DNA of 24,998 nucleotides from JBBDSU01 sp040904825 (GCA_040904825.1 JBBDSU010000051.1:1-24998), one strand, 5' to 3'. Positions 14,552 to 22,989 are shown, counted from the stretch's first letter. The notes: a model not told the origin generated them from the letters alone. Numbers and translations: made by a program.

Positions 14552-14638
14552 GTTCTACCCAAGTAATCGCCGCCGGTCAGTGGCGGGGTACGGGTAGCGC
14601 TGACAAGATGTGCCATCCGGAGCGGCCCGAGTTCTACC
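14552..14638. promoter_or_regulatory. Repeated GTTCTACC elements between coiled-coil operon and sigma factor
   Basis: GTTCTACC occurs at 14552-14559 and 14631-14638 in the divergent promoter region. Flanking bases are also partly alike: TGTGC, ATC and GGCC elements precede both. On the minus strand each reads GGTAGAAC, whose AAC resembles the core of ECF -35 elements. They may be promoter or operator sites linking the sigma factor to the coiled-coil/lipoprotein operon. Tentative. Confidence 0.3.
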
Positions 14639-14682
14639 ATCGCCCGACGTGCACGATGCGAGTTCTGTCGAAGGAGTACCGG

Positions 14683-15234
14683 TTGTCGAATGACGAGTTC
14701 GACAACATCCTCCTCGCGGCACAGGCTGGCGCCGGATGGGCCTTCACACGTCTCTACGAACAACTTGCTCCGCTGGTGGCCGGCTATCTGCGCATGCAGG
14801 GCGCCGTCGAACCCGATGATCTGACGAGCGAAGTCTTCCTCGGTGCGTTCCGAAACCTCGGGGCGTTCTCCGGCGACGACGCAGCACTGCGTTCATGGGT
14901 GCTAACCATCGCCCACCGCCGACTGCTGGACGAGCGCCGTCGCCTTGTCAGACGCCCCACCCCAGCCGAGCTCGACCCAGAGCGTGACACTGCCCCAGCT
15001 GGCGACGTCGAACGCGAGGCTCTGGCTGAGTTGGACACCGAGCGAATCCGTGAACTGTTGAAAGTGTTGTCGCCGGATCAGCGGGCCGTGCTCCTGATGC
15101 GAATCGTTGCCGATATGAGCCAGGAACAGGTCGCCGCTGCACTGGGCAAGCGGGTGGGTGCGGTCAAGCAGCTGCAACGACGCGGACTGGACACATTGCG
15201 CCGCCATCTTGAACGCAAGGGGGTGACCCTATGA
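14683..15234 (+). CDS. ECF-type RNA polymerase sigma factor
   Basis: A 183-residue sigma-70 family factor of ECF type with only regions 2 and 4. Region 2 covers about residues 12-85 (FTRLYEQLAPLVAGYLRM, DDLTSEVFLGAFRNL, SWVLTIAHRRLLDERRRLV); region 4 about 120-175 (LSPDQRAVLLMRIVADMSQE, QVAAALGKRVGAVKQLQRRG). The start is decided by the ribosome site: AAGGAG at 14671-14676 stands 6 bases before TTG 14683 and gives the usual ECF length. ATG 14656, 27 bases upstream, has no ribosome site. The stop overlaps the next gene by 4 bp (ATGA), typical for a sigma/anti-sigma pair. It should direct transcription in response to an envelope signal, perhaps of the divergent operon. Confidence 0.88.
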   Translation: MSNDEFDNILLAAQAGAGWAFTRLYEQLAPLVAGYLRMQGAVEPDDLTSEVFLGAFRNLGAFSGDDAALRSWVLTIAHRRLLDERRRLVRRPTPAELDPERDTAPAGDVEREALAELDTERIRELLKVLSPDQRAVLLMRIVADMSQEQVAAALGKRVGAVKQLQRRGLDTLRRHLERKGVTL

Positions 15235-16100
15235 GCCGTCGCGGCGATTACTTGTACGAGATGCTTACACACCGACTGTTTTCGCGCCGACGTGACCTCG
15301 ATGCAGCATTCGAGGCTGCGCTCAACGAACGTGTCCCGGACAGCGAACGCGGCGAGATGGCCATCTCGCTCATCCAGACAGTGCGCGCCTCGTTGGATCA
15401 GCCTCCACCACCTCCGAACGCTGAGATGGCGGTCTTGCTCGAACAAGGCCTTGCCGATGGTGAGATCTCGACCACGACCGGCGATGTGCCCCTGCCGCCA
15501 CAACAAGCCGTCAGCCCATCCCAACGAGCTAGACGGGGTGTGTTGGGCCCAGCATTCGCCCGCGTTGCTGCCTTGGGACTGTTCGCCAAGCTCACTCTCG
15601 GCGGTGTTGCGTTTGCGGCGGCGGCGACCGGAGCAGGCGCAGCCGGAGTACTGCCTGCTCCCGCTCAAGAGGCCTTCGACCGTGTCAGCGCCATGGTCAT
15701 GGGCGAACCACGGCAAGATGAGATCGCTCCGGACGATTCGGGAAGAAACGATCCTGGCGAAGGCAACCGAACCGAAACCGAACCCGGTCCCGTCGACCGC
15801 GATGTCCGTGATCGGATCGAGGACACCGACCCGTCCGATCGTGGTAGCGGCCGAAGCTTCGGTGACGACGTCTCCGACACTGGCTCACAGCATCGGCAAG
15901 ACGATGCACCACGCGGTAACACTCCCGCCGACAGTGACACCGTTCCATCCGGCGACCACCGGCCTGAGCAACCGCAGCCAGTCGATCCACCTGCCAACCA
16001 GGAAGAGGGCAACGAAGACTCCTCTTCAGGCGCATCGGACGAACCAGACAATCCAGCTACCAACATCCCGGGTGGACTTCGCACACCACCTCAGCCATAG
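15231..16100 (+). CDS. Probable membrane-bound anti-sigma factor
   Basis: A 289-residue protein translationally coupled to the ECF sigma factor. The first ~100 residues are charged and probably cytoplasmic, where they could hold the sigma factor; they contain a helical segment (LYEMLTHRLFSRRRDLDAAF) and a proline run. One hydrophobic segment at about 107-140 (VAALGLFAKLTLGGVAFAAA) is the likely membrane span. The remaining ~145 residues are highly acidic, Pro/Ser/Gly-rich and surely disordered, presumably outside the cell. No zinc-binding HxxxCxxC motif is seen, so this is not a ZAS-type anti-sigma. The role is inferred from gene position and topology only. Confidence 0.7.
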   Translation: MSRRGDYLYEMLTHRLFSRRRDLDAAFEAALNERVPDSERGEMAISLIQTVRASLDQPPPPPNAEMAVLLEQGLADGEISTTTGDVPLPPQQAVSPSQRARRGVLGPAFARVAALGLFAKLTLGGVAFAAAATGAGAAGVLPAPAQEAFDRVSAMVMGEPRQDEIAPDDSGRNDPGEGNRTETEPGPVDRDVRDRIEDTDPSDRGSGRSFGDDVSDTGSQHRQDDAPRGNTPADSDTVPSGDHRPEQPQPVDPPANQEEGNEDSSSGASDEPDNPATNIPGGLRTPPQP

Positions 16101-16314
16101 TGGTGAGTGGTCGCTGCACCTCAACGGCCAGTTTCACGATGTAGCGCACGAAGGCGGGCAGACGTGGTCGGGCGCGACCGCCCCGCTTGCGCACATCGAC
16201 GACATGTCGGCCTGAGACCTCGACCGCTGCCCGTTCGTTGACGAACCGGACACAGACAAGTGTCGACGGCAGGCGGACCAGCCAACTTTCACCAGGGCTC
16301 GACGAAGTCCTCAT
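16057..16314 (-). CDS. Possible small ORF of unknown nature (doubtful)
   Basis: An 85-codon frame that follows the M81 peptidase on the same strand, overlapping its last 26 bp and the end of the anti-sigma gene by 44 bp. The middle part has a coding-like third-position GC bias (about 70 percent by hand count) and a plausible basic sequence, RHVVDVRKRGGRARPRL. There is no ribosome site before the ATG at 16314 and no recognised family. It may be a short gene, a remnant, or chance. Otherwise 16101-16288 holds nothing I can identify. Confidence 0.2.
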   Translation of the reverse strand: MRTSSSPGESWLVRLPSTLVCVRFVNERAAVEVSGRHVVDVRKRGGRARPRLPAFVRYIVKLAVEVQRPLTTMAEVVCEVHPGCW

Positions 16315-17803
16315 CGAACGGCCACAGAGGGCGAGTGATGCGTTTAAACGGCAGACGGGTTAGTTCGCTGTCGCACGGGCCTGAGGTATCAAGGTCATAG
16401 ATCTCGGCGGCAATCGGCGTGTAGGCGGCGCGAAAGCCTCCGGCTGACTTGGCCTGGACAAGTTCGAAGTCGCGCGGATCGAGGCCAAGCTGCAGGTAGG
16501 GATCCATGTCGAGCTGCGACGCTTTGTGTTCATTGATGACCACGGTGGTTTGGCGCACCTTGACGATGGCGCGCTGACCAAGGGACACCTCCACACCGTC
16601 GGCACCGCGGTAGGACCCTTCAGCGGCCTGGACAACTTCGGCGGTGATCGGCAGTGGCTCAAAGAACTGAGGCGTCAGGCGGCCACCAAGGTCCAGCTCA
16701 ACCGTCGCACCCGGCCCGGCTTTTGCAGCCCGATGAGCCGACTCGCCGTCGGTGACCATCAGCAGTGCCCGCACGTCATCGTCACGCGCAACTATCTCAG
16801 CGAGCAATTGCGTGCCGTCACCCATCGCGCCAGCCGATGGAGAGTCGGCTCCGTCGGCGACAACCACCGGCCCAGTACCCGGCTGTTCGCGTGCCACCCG
16901 ATGCGCAGCGGCCAGCGCTTCGGCGATCGGGGTCTTGGCAACGTGGTAACGCTCGCGTTGTTCCCACAGTGCCAGCGCAAGCCGGTCGGCAAGCCGCTGC
17001 GCGTCCTCAATATCGCCGTCGGTCGACACCACTGCTGACCAGCCGACGTCCGGCACATCCATCCACGGTTGGGTCGCAAAGATCGACACCGCGAGCACCC
17101 CGGGCTCGGCCTCCAACTCACGCGCCAGCGCCTGCATCGCCGTCAACGGACCGAAGGTGGTGTCATGAGCCTCAGAGGAGGCCATCAGCCGGATCTTGCG
17201 ATGCACGGTGCGGGCAACCGGTCCCCGTGTGCCGTCAAGCAGATCGGCGAGCAGGCCCATGGCACGCTCACCAGTTTCGACAATATCGGTGTGGGGACAG
17301 GTGCGATAGCCGACCACCACGCTGGCAGCCGATGCCATCCGATCGGTGAAATGGGCGTGCAAGTCAAGGCTGACCGCAATCGGCAGCTCGTCGCCGACGA
17401 TCGCGCGGATGTCGTGGAGCAGATCACCTTCCGGATCGTCGCGCTGTGTGGTCGCCATCGCGCCATGCAACGGCAGATAGATCCCATCAATGCGATCGCG
17501 CTGCTCTTCAACTGCAGCCAGGATCGTGGCAGCGTGGTGGGCGTAGACCTCTTCTTCGACCGGTCCTCCCCCGCCCCCAGAAGCAATCACCGAACCGATC
17601 AATTCGATGCCACGCGCTTCGGCAACCCGCATCGCCCCTTCCAGCGACGAGCCCGTTGCCTGGGCGAACATCGCCTCACCAGCGGGGTTGCCACGTCGGG
17701 CAAACGCATCCCCACCGGTGGTTCCCGGCACGAAACTGTGCACCTCGTGGCGAATTGCGCCGACGAGGACGCGCAGGCGTGACGCCTGGTTGTCAGCCGA
17801 CAT
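16289..17803 (-). CDS. M81-family metallopeptidase (MlrC/microcystinase C-like)
   Basis: A 504-residue protein of the M81 family, whose known member MlrC hydrolyses linearised microcystin; most members act on unknown small peptides or amides. Seen: N-terminal LRVLVGAIRHEVHSFVPGTT, the block YLPLHGAMATTQRDDPEGDL (108-127), and the metal ligands in SLDLHAHFTD (D146, H148) and YRTCPHTD (H170), in the order known for MlrC zinc binding. The C-terminal MlrC domain includes VVADGADSPSAGAMGDGTQL and the final ITRPLWPFDEDF, typical of the family. Length is normal. Its ATG lies 11 bp inside the 3' end of the heliorhodopsin gene, so both come from one mRNA and are probably coupled. Confidence 0.88.
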   Translation of the reverse strand: MSADNQASRLRVLVGAIRHEVHSFVPGTTGGDAFARRGNPAGEAMFAQATGSSLEGAMRVAEARGIELIGSVIASGGGGGPVEEEVYAHHAATILAAVEEQRDRIDGIYLPLHGAMATTQRDDPEGDLLHDIRAIVGDELPIAVSLDLHAHFTDRMASAASVVVGYRTCPHTDIVETGERAMGLLADLLDGTRGPVARTVHRKIRLMASSEAHDTTFGPLTAMQALARELEAEPGVLAVSIFATQPWMDVPDVGWSAVVSTDGDIEDAQRLADRLALALWEQRERYHVAKTPIAEALAAAHRVAREQPGTGPVVVADGADSPSAGAMGDGTQLLAEIVARDDDVRALLMVTDGESAHRAAKAGPGATVELDLGGRLTPQFFEPLPITAEVVQAAEGSYRGADGVEVSLGQRAIVKVRQTTVVINEHKASQLDMDPYLQLGLDPRDFELVQAKSAGGFRAAYTPIAAEIYDLDTSGPCDSELTRLPFKRITRPLWPFDEDFVEPW

Positions 17804-18617
17804 TGGGCATCACCAGCACGTTGGCGAACAGCAGCCATGCTAAGAGCGACTTTGCAACAAGCGACAGCACGATGTAGGTCGTCTCGCCATGGAAGTAGTT
17901 GGCCCACTTGCCGATCCGCTTGTACTGAAGCCACTGGTTCAGGCCGAACGAGAAGAAGAAGGCGAACAGCGAGAAGAAGATCACCCACACAAACGATGGC
18001 ACCAGACTCAGGTCAGTGGTGGCTGACCCCACCCCGAACAGGTACATGCCGATGGCAACCCACGGCACCAGACCGATGGTCGTGCCGAACCAGAACGGCA
18101 GCAGGCTGCCGCCGGGCTTCTCATAGCGTTCCTGGATCTCTCCAAACAGGATCATCGCGGCGTTGGCGCCGAAGATGGCGATGAATGCGGCGATGTCGAC
18201 GATCCCGGTGATCGCGGCGATCACGATGATCATCACCGACGACGAGATCGAGTACTCCACCCAGCGTGCCGAGTTCTTGCCGTTGCGGATGTCGGCCGCA
18301 TAGCGCGGGAAATACCACGGTGAGGCGATGGTGAAGTGCGCAACCGCGCTGATCGCCAGGAACGCGAACACCCACAGGCCGACGTCGATCGACCACAGCG
18401 CCGGATCTTGCAGTGACGGTGGTTCAAGACCCGGCGCGTTCGTTGGATACGTGCCGGTCACCGGTAATGCGAACTTGGTCTCGTTGAGTGCCCACACTGC
18501 GATGGCCTGACCGAGATGCAGCACACCGAGCGCGACGTTCTGCCACCGCAACCGTCCCAGACGAGCTTCGATGTCGACTTCCGACATCGCACCGAACAAG
18601 TTCGTGTGACTGCTCAT
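17793..18617 (-). CDS. Heliorhodopsin (HeR), seven-helix retinal photoreceptor
   Basis: A 274-residue seven-helix membrane protein with all the hallmark heliorhodopsin residues. Helix 7 SLVAKSLLAW carries the retinal Schiff-base lysine K256, with S252 four residues earlier. Helix 3 RWVEYSISSSVMI carries the counterion E121. H34 and H94 match the two conserved histidines near the chromophore (H23 and H80 in HeR 48C12); the spacings H94-E121 (27) and H94-K256 (162) fit that protein. SPWYFPRYAADIRNGKN is also typical. HeRs have an intracellular N-terminus, a slow photocycle and generally no pumping, and are thought to signal. ATG 18617 has GGAGG upstream. The gene lies 51 bp after the amidase and overlaps the M81 peptidase by 11 bp. 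No retinal-synthesis gene is visible in the window. Confidence 0.95.
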   Translation of the reverse strand: MSSHTNLFGAMSEVDIEARLGRLRWQNVALGVLHLGQAIAVWALNETKFALPVTGTYPTNAPGLEPPSLQDPALWSIDVGLWVFAFLAISAVAHFTIASPWYFPRYAADIRNGKNSARWVEYSISSSVMIIVIAAITGIVDIAAFIAIFGANAAMILFGEIQERYEKPGGSLLPFWFGTTIGLVPWVAIGMYLFGVGSATTDLSLVPSFVWVIFFSLFAFFFSFGLNQWLQYKRIGKWANYFHGETTYIVLSLVAKSLLAWLLFANVLVMPNVG

Positions 18618-18668
18618 CGTGCTACCTCCAGGGTCCTGCCGGCGACTCATCTGCGGAAATGAACCGTC

Positions 18669-20180
18669 TCAAGCGGTTGGCCGGGCTGGGAATGCCTGAC
18701 TTGGCGGGTCGGTGACAATCGACACCAATGCGGGGGTCGGCTCGGCCAACTGTGTCAAGTTCGGAACCGGACGCGCGAGCGACGGGTCGCCGGCGAACGC
18801 TTGCTCGAGTGCGTGGGCGACACCCAGCACGAAGCGGTCGCCCCGGTGGGGGCCGACAACCTGCAAACCGAACGGCATGCCGTTGCGATCGACCCCGCAT
18901 GGGATGGAAATCGCCGGATGCCCGGTGATGGAGATCCCGTAGGTCGGTGCGAGCCAGTGGTAGTAGTTGCGCAGCGTCTCTCCGTTCATCTCAGTCAGCG
19001 CCAGCTGTTCCCACGGGAACGGCGAGATCGGCACGGTCGGGGTGATGAGCACGTCGAAGCGTTCGAAGAACGTCTGGAACTCGTGATAGGCCCGCGTCTG
19101 TTCGGCATGAGCCCATGCGTGGTCACCGAGGGTCATCGCCATGGCGATCTCGTAGTTCGCTTTGGGGTTGGGGCCGAGCGAATCCGGATCGCGTTCGTAC
19201 TCCTCGCGGAAACGTGCCAAATACACCGCACCCCGGATCACGTCGAACACCTTGTCGACTTCACCGAGATCCGGGTCAGCTTGCTCTGCATGACCAAAGA
19301 ACGCGCTGATCGGACCGATCTTGGCGGCGAAATCCTCGCGGTAGTCCTGATCGATCGGCGCGAATCCGAGATCGGTCGAAAACGCTGCACGCAGACCACC
19401 GATGTCGACCGGTTCCGGCGCGAGGTACTGCATCGGGTCTTGCGGATACGACAGGGGGTCGCCGGCTTCAAAGGCTGCTTGGGCCGCCATCAGCAGACAT
19501 GTGTCGGCGACGTTGCGGGCCAGCGGTCCGGTCACCGAGATCGGCAGCCACCCGAACGGGCGTGAACCCACTGGCACTGTTCCCGGCGACGGCCGGAATC
19601 CAACCACGCCACAGTATGAGGCAGGGATGCGCAGCGATCCGCCGGTGTCGGAACCGGTCGCCAGCGGCATCATGTCCACTGCCAGCCCGGCGGCAGACCC
19701 GCCCGACGAGCCACCGGCATTCAGGATCGGATTGAACGGGTTGCCGGTCGCGCCCCACACCGGGTTGCGTGAGTTGGCGCCAGCGCCGAACGTCGGCGTG
19801 TTCGTCTTGCAGAACAGGTTCGCTCCAGCTGCGCGGACTCTTGCGACCACATCCGTATCGGCATCCGGCACATGGTCCTTGTAGAGAGGCGAACCGTAGG
19901 TGGTCAGCAGCCCTTTGGTGTCTTGCAGATCTTTGACCCCGACTGGCAGGCCATGCAACAGGCCCAGCGGCTCACCAGAGACAACTTTGTCAGCGTCAGC
20001 TTTGGCCTGCTCGCGGGCACGATCGAAGTCGGTCGCGCACACAGCGTTGATGGCCGGGTTGAGCGCTTCGATGCGATCGATGCAGGCATCGAGAAGTTCG
20101 ACCGGCGACAGCTGTCGTGTCCCGATCATCCGTCGCAGTTCCACCGCCGAGTGTTCGACGATCTCATTGGTGCTAGCCAC
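18669..20180 (-). CDS. Amidase-signature family amidohydrolase
   Basis: A 503-residue amidase-signature enzyme that hydrolyses a C-N amide bond to acid and ammonia (or amine). The Ser-cisSer-Lys triad is complete: Lys83 in GLPVGVKDLQDTKG, cis-Ser159 in AGGSSGGSAAGLAVDM and nucleophile Ser182 in TGSDTGGSLRIPASYCG. The C-terminal GHPAISIPCGVDRNGMPFG and LQVVGPHRGD segments are typical. The start is taken as GTG 20180 because AGGGAGG stands 5 bases upstream; ATG 20198 is in frame but has no clear ribosome site. It is probably a member of the minus-strand operon with the heliorhodopsin. Substrate unknown; it is a different family from the HyuAB/deacylase set at the other end. Confidence 0.92.
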   Translation of the reverse strand: MASTNEIVEHSAVELRRMIGTRQLSPVELLDACIDRIEALNPAINAVCATDFDRAREQAKADADKVVSGEPLGLLHGLPVGVKDLQDTKGLLTTYGSPLYKDHVPDADTDVVARVRAAGANLFCKTNTPTFGAGANSRNPVWGATGNPFNPILNAGGSSGGSAAGLAVDMMPLATGSDTGGSLRIPASYCGVVGFRPSPGTVPVGSRPFGWLPISVTGPLARNVADTCLLMAAQAAFEAGDPLSYPQDPMQYLAPEPVDIGGLRAAFSTDLGFAPIDQDYREDFAAKIGPISAFFGHAEQADPDLGEVDKVFDVIRGAVYLARFREEYERDPDSLGPNPKANYEIAMAMTLGDHAWAHAEQTRAYHEFQTFFERFDVLITPTVPISPFPWEQLALTEMNGETLRNYYHWLAPTYGISITGHPAISIPCGVDRNGMPFGLQVVGPHRGDRFVLGVAHALEQAFAGDPSLARPVPNLTQLAEPTPALVSIVTDPPSQAFPARPTA

Positions 20181-20302
20181 TGCATCCTCCCTGGTCATGT
20201 CCGGTTACGTCGTTCAGGACTTGCGTGTCCACATCCGTGGGTTCGTCTCGTGCGGGCTCGTTCGTTGCCCGCACAACCTGTAGCCGCTGATTTGCCGGCC
20301 GC

Positions 20303-21304
20303 TCAATCGTCGGCGTAGCTCACCGCACCATACTCGTCGACATCGATGACACGGCCGGATCCCGGCGGCAGGAGGGTGCAAGCCAGCCAGGTGTGATGTT
20401 CAGCGTGCGGGCCGACCTGCAGCGCCTCCCCACGCGCGATGGCTGCAGCCAGTCCATCGCCTGGGGCCGTGCGGTTGGGTTCAAGCGCGGTGATCTGCGC
20501 GCGACCATACGTCGGGAAACCGCTGCCACCGATCGATTGCCACATCCAGATGACCGGGAAGGTTGTCGCGTCCCATGCCATCGCCAGGCCCGGCCCCTCT
20601 GGAGGCCGGATCGCATACCACGACGCCCCTCGCAGGTGAATGACGCGGGCGACCGGACCGTCACCAACGACCGACAAGTCGACGTTCGCTCCATCAGGGC
20701 TGGTGGCGTGCGGCCATTGTCCCCTCGCACCAGCCAGCACATGTGCTGCGGCCGGGTCGACGTCGTCGCCGACGTCGAAGGTGACACCCTCTGGCAGGTC
20801 GATGCGCGTGCCGGGCGGGGATTCGTAGGCCGGGTGATGACCCCACAGGTAGTCGACATCAAGTCCAGACTCATTGCGCACGATGCCGGTGATTCGGATC
20901 GTCGGGCTGTCGGTGGCAACCTCGACATGCCGTTCGACTACCAGCGGCAGACGTGCGGGGCAGCTGACGGTGATCGATGTGTCGGTGTGACCGAGCAGCC
21001 GCCACCGCGCGATCGACGCTTCTCCGTGGAAGGGCAGCGGAACCCGACCGACAGTGCAGGCCAGTCCTGCGTTGGGGAACAGTTCCTGCCACCCTCCCCG
21101 ATACGACGACAACCAGTCTTGACGGTCGTAGCCGAACGGCATGGAGCGCTCAACGGGCAGGGGACTTTCCCAGTCGTAGTAGGCGAGCACATTGGTCTGC
21201 TCGTCAGGCCCGACATGGATCAGCTCTGCACCACGGTCCAGATCGAACGCCACATGCGCATGCTCGCTGCGAATGGTCGCAATGCGGTGGTCCATGGGCA
21301 GCAC
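20303..21304 (-). CDS. Aldose 1-epimerase-like (galactose mutarotase fold) protein
   Basis: A 333-residue protein with galactose-mutarotase-like features: SYRGGWQELFPNAG (68-80), YLWGHHPAYE (152-161), RPPEGPGLAMAWD (233-245) and YGRAQITALEPN (266-277). H156/H157 and E275 occupy the places of the catalytic His and Glu of aldose 1-epimerases, so sugar-ring epimerisation or binding of a related sugar is likely, substrate unknown. The DUF4432-like group is an alternative label. The start is GTG 21304 with AAGGA 6 bases upstream; ATG 21295 is possible. It is 122 bp upstream of the amidase and 113 bp after the FAD oxidoreductase, all on one strand. Confidence 0.8.
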   Translation of the reverse strand: MLPMDHRIATIRSEHAHVAFDLDRGAELIHVGPDEQTNVLAYYDWESPLPVERSMPFGYDRQDWLSSYRGGWQELFPNAGLACTVGRVPLPFHGEASIARWRLLGHTDTSITVSCPARLPLVVERHVEVATDSPTIRITGIVRNESGLDVDYLWGHHPAYESPPGTRIDLPEGVTFDVGDDVDPAAAHVLAGARGQWPHATSPDGANVDLSVVGDGPVARVIHLRGASWYAIRPPEGPGLAMAWDATTFPVIWMWQSIGGSGFPTYGRAQITALEPNRTAPGDGLAAAIARGEALQVGPHAEHHTWLACTLLPPGSGRVIDVDEYGAVSYADD

Positions 21305-21347
21305 GGGCGATCCTTCAATCTCGGCAATGACCTGGTCGTTGGCCTGA

Positions 21348-21401
21348 CCTCAATCTGCGCCTCAATCTGACCACGAGGCACGTCGCATCTTCGCACGTCG
21401 C
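21348..21401. repeat. Two short direct-repeat families upstream of the epimerase-like gene
   Basis: CCTCAATCTG occurs at 21348-21357 and 21360-21369 (12-bp period), with a looser copy CCTTCAATCT at 21312-21321. GCACGTCGC occurs at 21378-21386 and 21393-21401, with GCACGTCGT at 21423-21431 inside the FAD gene end. Direct repeats about one helical turn apart suit regulator binding, so this 113-bp gap may hold a promoter for the epimerase-amidase-heliorhodopsin-peptidase genes. Tentative. Confidence 0.35.
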
Positions 21402-21417
21402 GCCGTCGCGTGTCCCA

Positions 21418-22964
21418 TCATGGCACGTCGTCGCCGATCAGCGCGCCTCGGCGCTCGAGGGCTTCACGCACCATTGTCGCGTCGATCGTGGCCGTGCCGA
21501 CACCGCGGTCTGCGGCCAGTGAGGCGGTGACCCCTGCCGCCTCTCCCATGGCGATGCACGGGCCCATGACCCGGGCTGACCCGTTGGCTTCACGGGTCGA
21601 TGACACGCAGCGTCCTGCGATCACGACGTTGTCGACCCCGACAGGCTTGAGCGCACCGAGCGGGATATCGAACGAGCGGCCCTCTTTGATGTAGCGACGC
21701 AACTGGTAGGTACCGGAGCCGTGGATGTCGACGTGGTGGGCACCGCGGGCTACACCGTCGGGATGGTGGACGCCCTCCAAGACCTCATCGGTGTCGAGCA
21801 CGTGCTCGCCGACGATCCGGCCAGTTTCGCGGACGCCGACTCTTGGCGCGACCCCTGCCAGCGCGGCATCTTCATAGCCTGGAATGTTGTCGATCAAAAA
21901 CTTCGCGGCAGCCTGGACCTGCCCGACCAAGGTGCCGAGCGCGGCTGACACCGAACGGGCATCGGCGCCATCGACACCGGTCAGCCGGGTCACGTNNNNN
22001 NNNNNNNNNNNNNNNNNNNNNNNNNNNNNNNNNNNNNNNNNNNNNNNNNNNNNNNNNNNNNNNNNNNNNNNNNNNNNNNNNNNNNNNNNNNNNNNGCGGC
22101 TGACACCGAACGGGCATCGGCGCCATCGACACCGGTCAGCCGGGTCACGTTCAGGCCTACTTCGCGGCGCTTGGTTGAGGTCGGCCACGTGTAGTAGGCG
22201 GTGGTCGGGAACATCTCTCCACGTTCGATCGCACGGCCGAGCATGGTCGTGCCCTGCTCACCTGACAGTGAGAAGAACGGCTGGCCGCCTTCTGCGATCC
22301 GCCGCGCAGCTGCGGCCGGGTCTTCGGTGATGATCGGGTTTTCGGAAACGATCAGCTCTTCAGGATGCGTTGCGACAAAACCGAGCAATTTCGGGATATC
22401 CACGCCGCTCAGCCGAAAGGTGAGGCTGACCGGCTGCAAGTCGCCGGCGCCATCCCCGATAACCATCTCGGCGCCAGCGCGGGACGCCAGCCAGCCATCA
22501 CCGCTGGCATCGACAAACGTCGCCGCCCGCAGCATGCGCTGATGGTTGCCGTCAGTCACCACGATCGACTCCACGTGGCCGTCGGCGTCAGTGACGACAT
22601 CGATTGCCTGGGTCGACAGTCGCATCGTCACGCCTGCGGCAACGAGTTCATCGATGACCACCAGTTTCATCATCTCAGGGTCGATGCAGGCTCCCCACAT
22701 CGTGCGCCAGTCGAAGAACAACCCGACGTATCCACCGAGCGCATCCAACCGGCCCAGCAGACGCTCCAGCACACCGCGCACAATCCACTGTCCGTCACCG
22801 TTGGCGGCACCGAGGATCGGCAAGCCTCCGATGAGTTCACCACCTGGGATCGGGCCACGCTCAATCAGCGCAACCGAAGCGCCAGATTCAGCGGCAGCGA
22901 TCGCAGCTGGCACCCCGGCAGCACCACTGCCGAGCACGATCACGTCGTACGACTCGAGTTGCAT
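21418..22964 (-). CDS. FAD-dependent oxidoreductase, interrupted only by a false scaffold gap
   Basis: A flavoprotein of the FAD_oxidored (PF12831-like) family. ATG 22964 starts MQLESYDVIVLGSGAAG with the dinucleotide motif at residues 12-17, followed by GGELIGGLPILGAANG, FVDASGDGWLASRAGAE, and at the far end DIPLGALKPVGVDNVVIAGR and ANGSARVMGPCIAMGEAAG, all typical. The scaffold has 100 N at 21996-22095. The 55 bases on either side of the gap are identical, and dropping the Ns and one copy joins the two halves in one frame as NVTRLTGVDGADARSVSAAL, giving an intact 463-residue protein. As written, the frame shifts across the gap. It heads the minus-strand series ending in the M81 peptidase. 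Substrate unknown. Confidence 0.85.
21941..22150. other. Scaffold gap of 100 N flanked by an exact 55-bp duplication
   Basis: Positions 21996-22095 are exactly 100 N. The 55 bases before (21941-21995) and after (22096-22150) are identical base for base. A round 100-N spacer between contig ends that share one k-mer length is typical of automatic scaffolding with k=55. The real chromosome most likely has one copy and no gap, so coordinates beyond it are about 155 bp too large. Confidence 0.93.
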
Positions 22965-22989
22965 GTGTCCAAGGTCCTTGTCGTCGAGA

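Noticed and set aside
14656..14682. ATG 14656 as the start of the ECF sigma factor
   Set aside because: No ribosome site precedes it, while AAGGAG stands 6 bases before TTG 14683 and gives the usual ECF length.
16084..16105. CACCAC...GTGGTG inverted repeat at the anti-sigma stop
   Set aside because: Six-bp arms, 10-nt loop and no T-run; too weak for a terminator call.
20393..21370. A 325-codon plus-strand frame opposite the epimerase-like gene
   Set aside because: Only the minus-strand product shows family motifs; the plus-strand product has none.
21941..22150. A true 55-bp direct repeat or mobile-element target duplication
   Set aside because: Exactly 100 N between copies and restoration of the reading frame on merging point to an assembly artefact.
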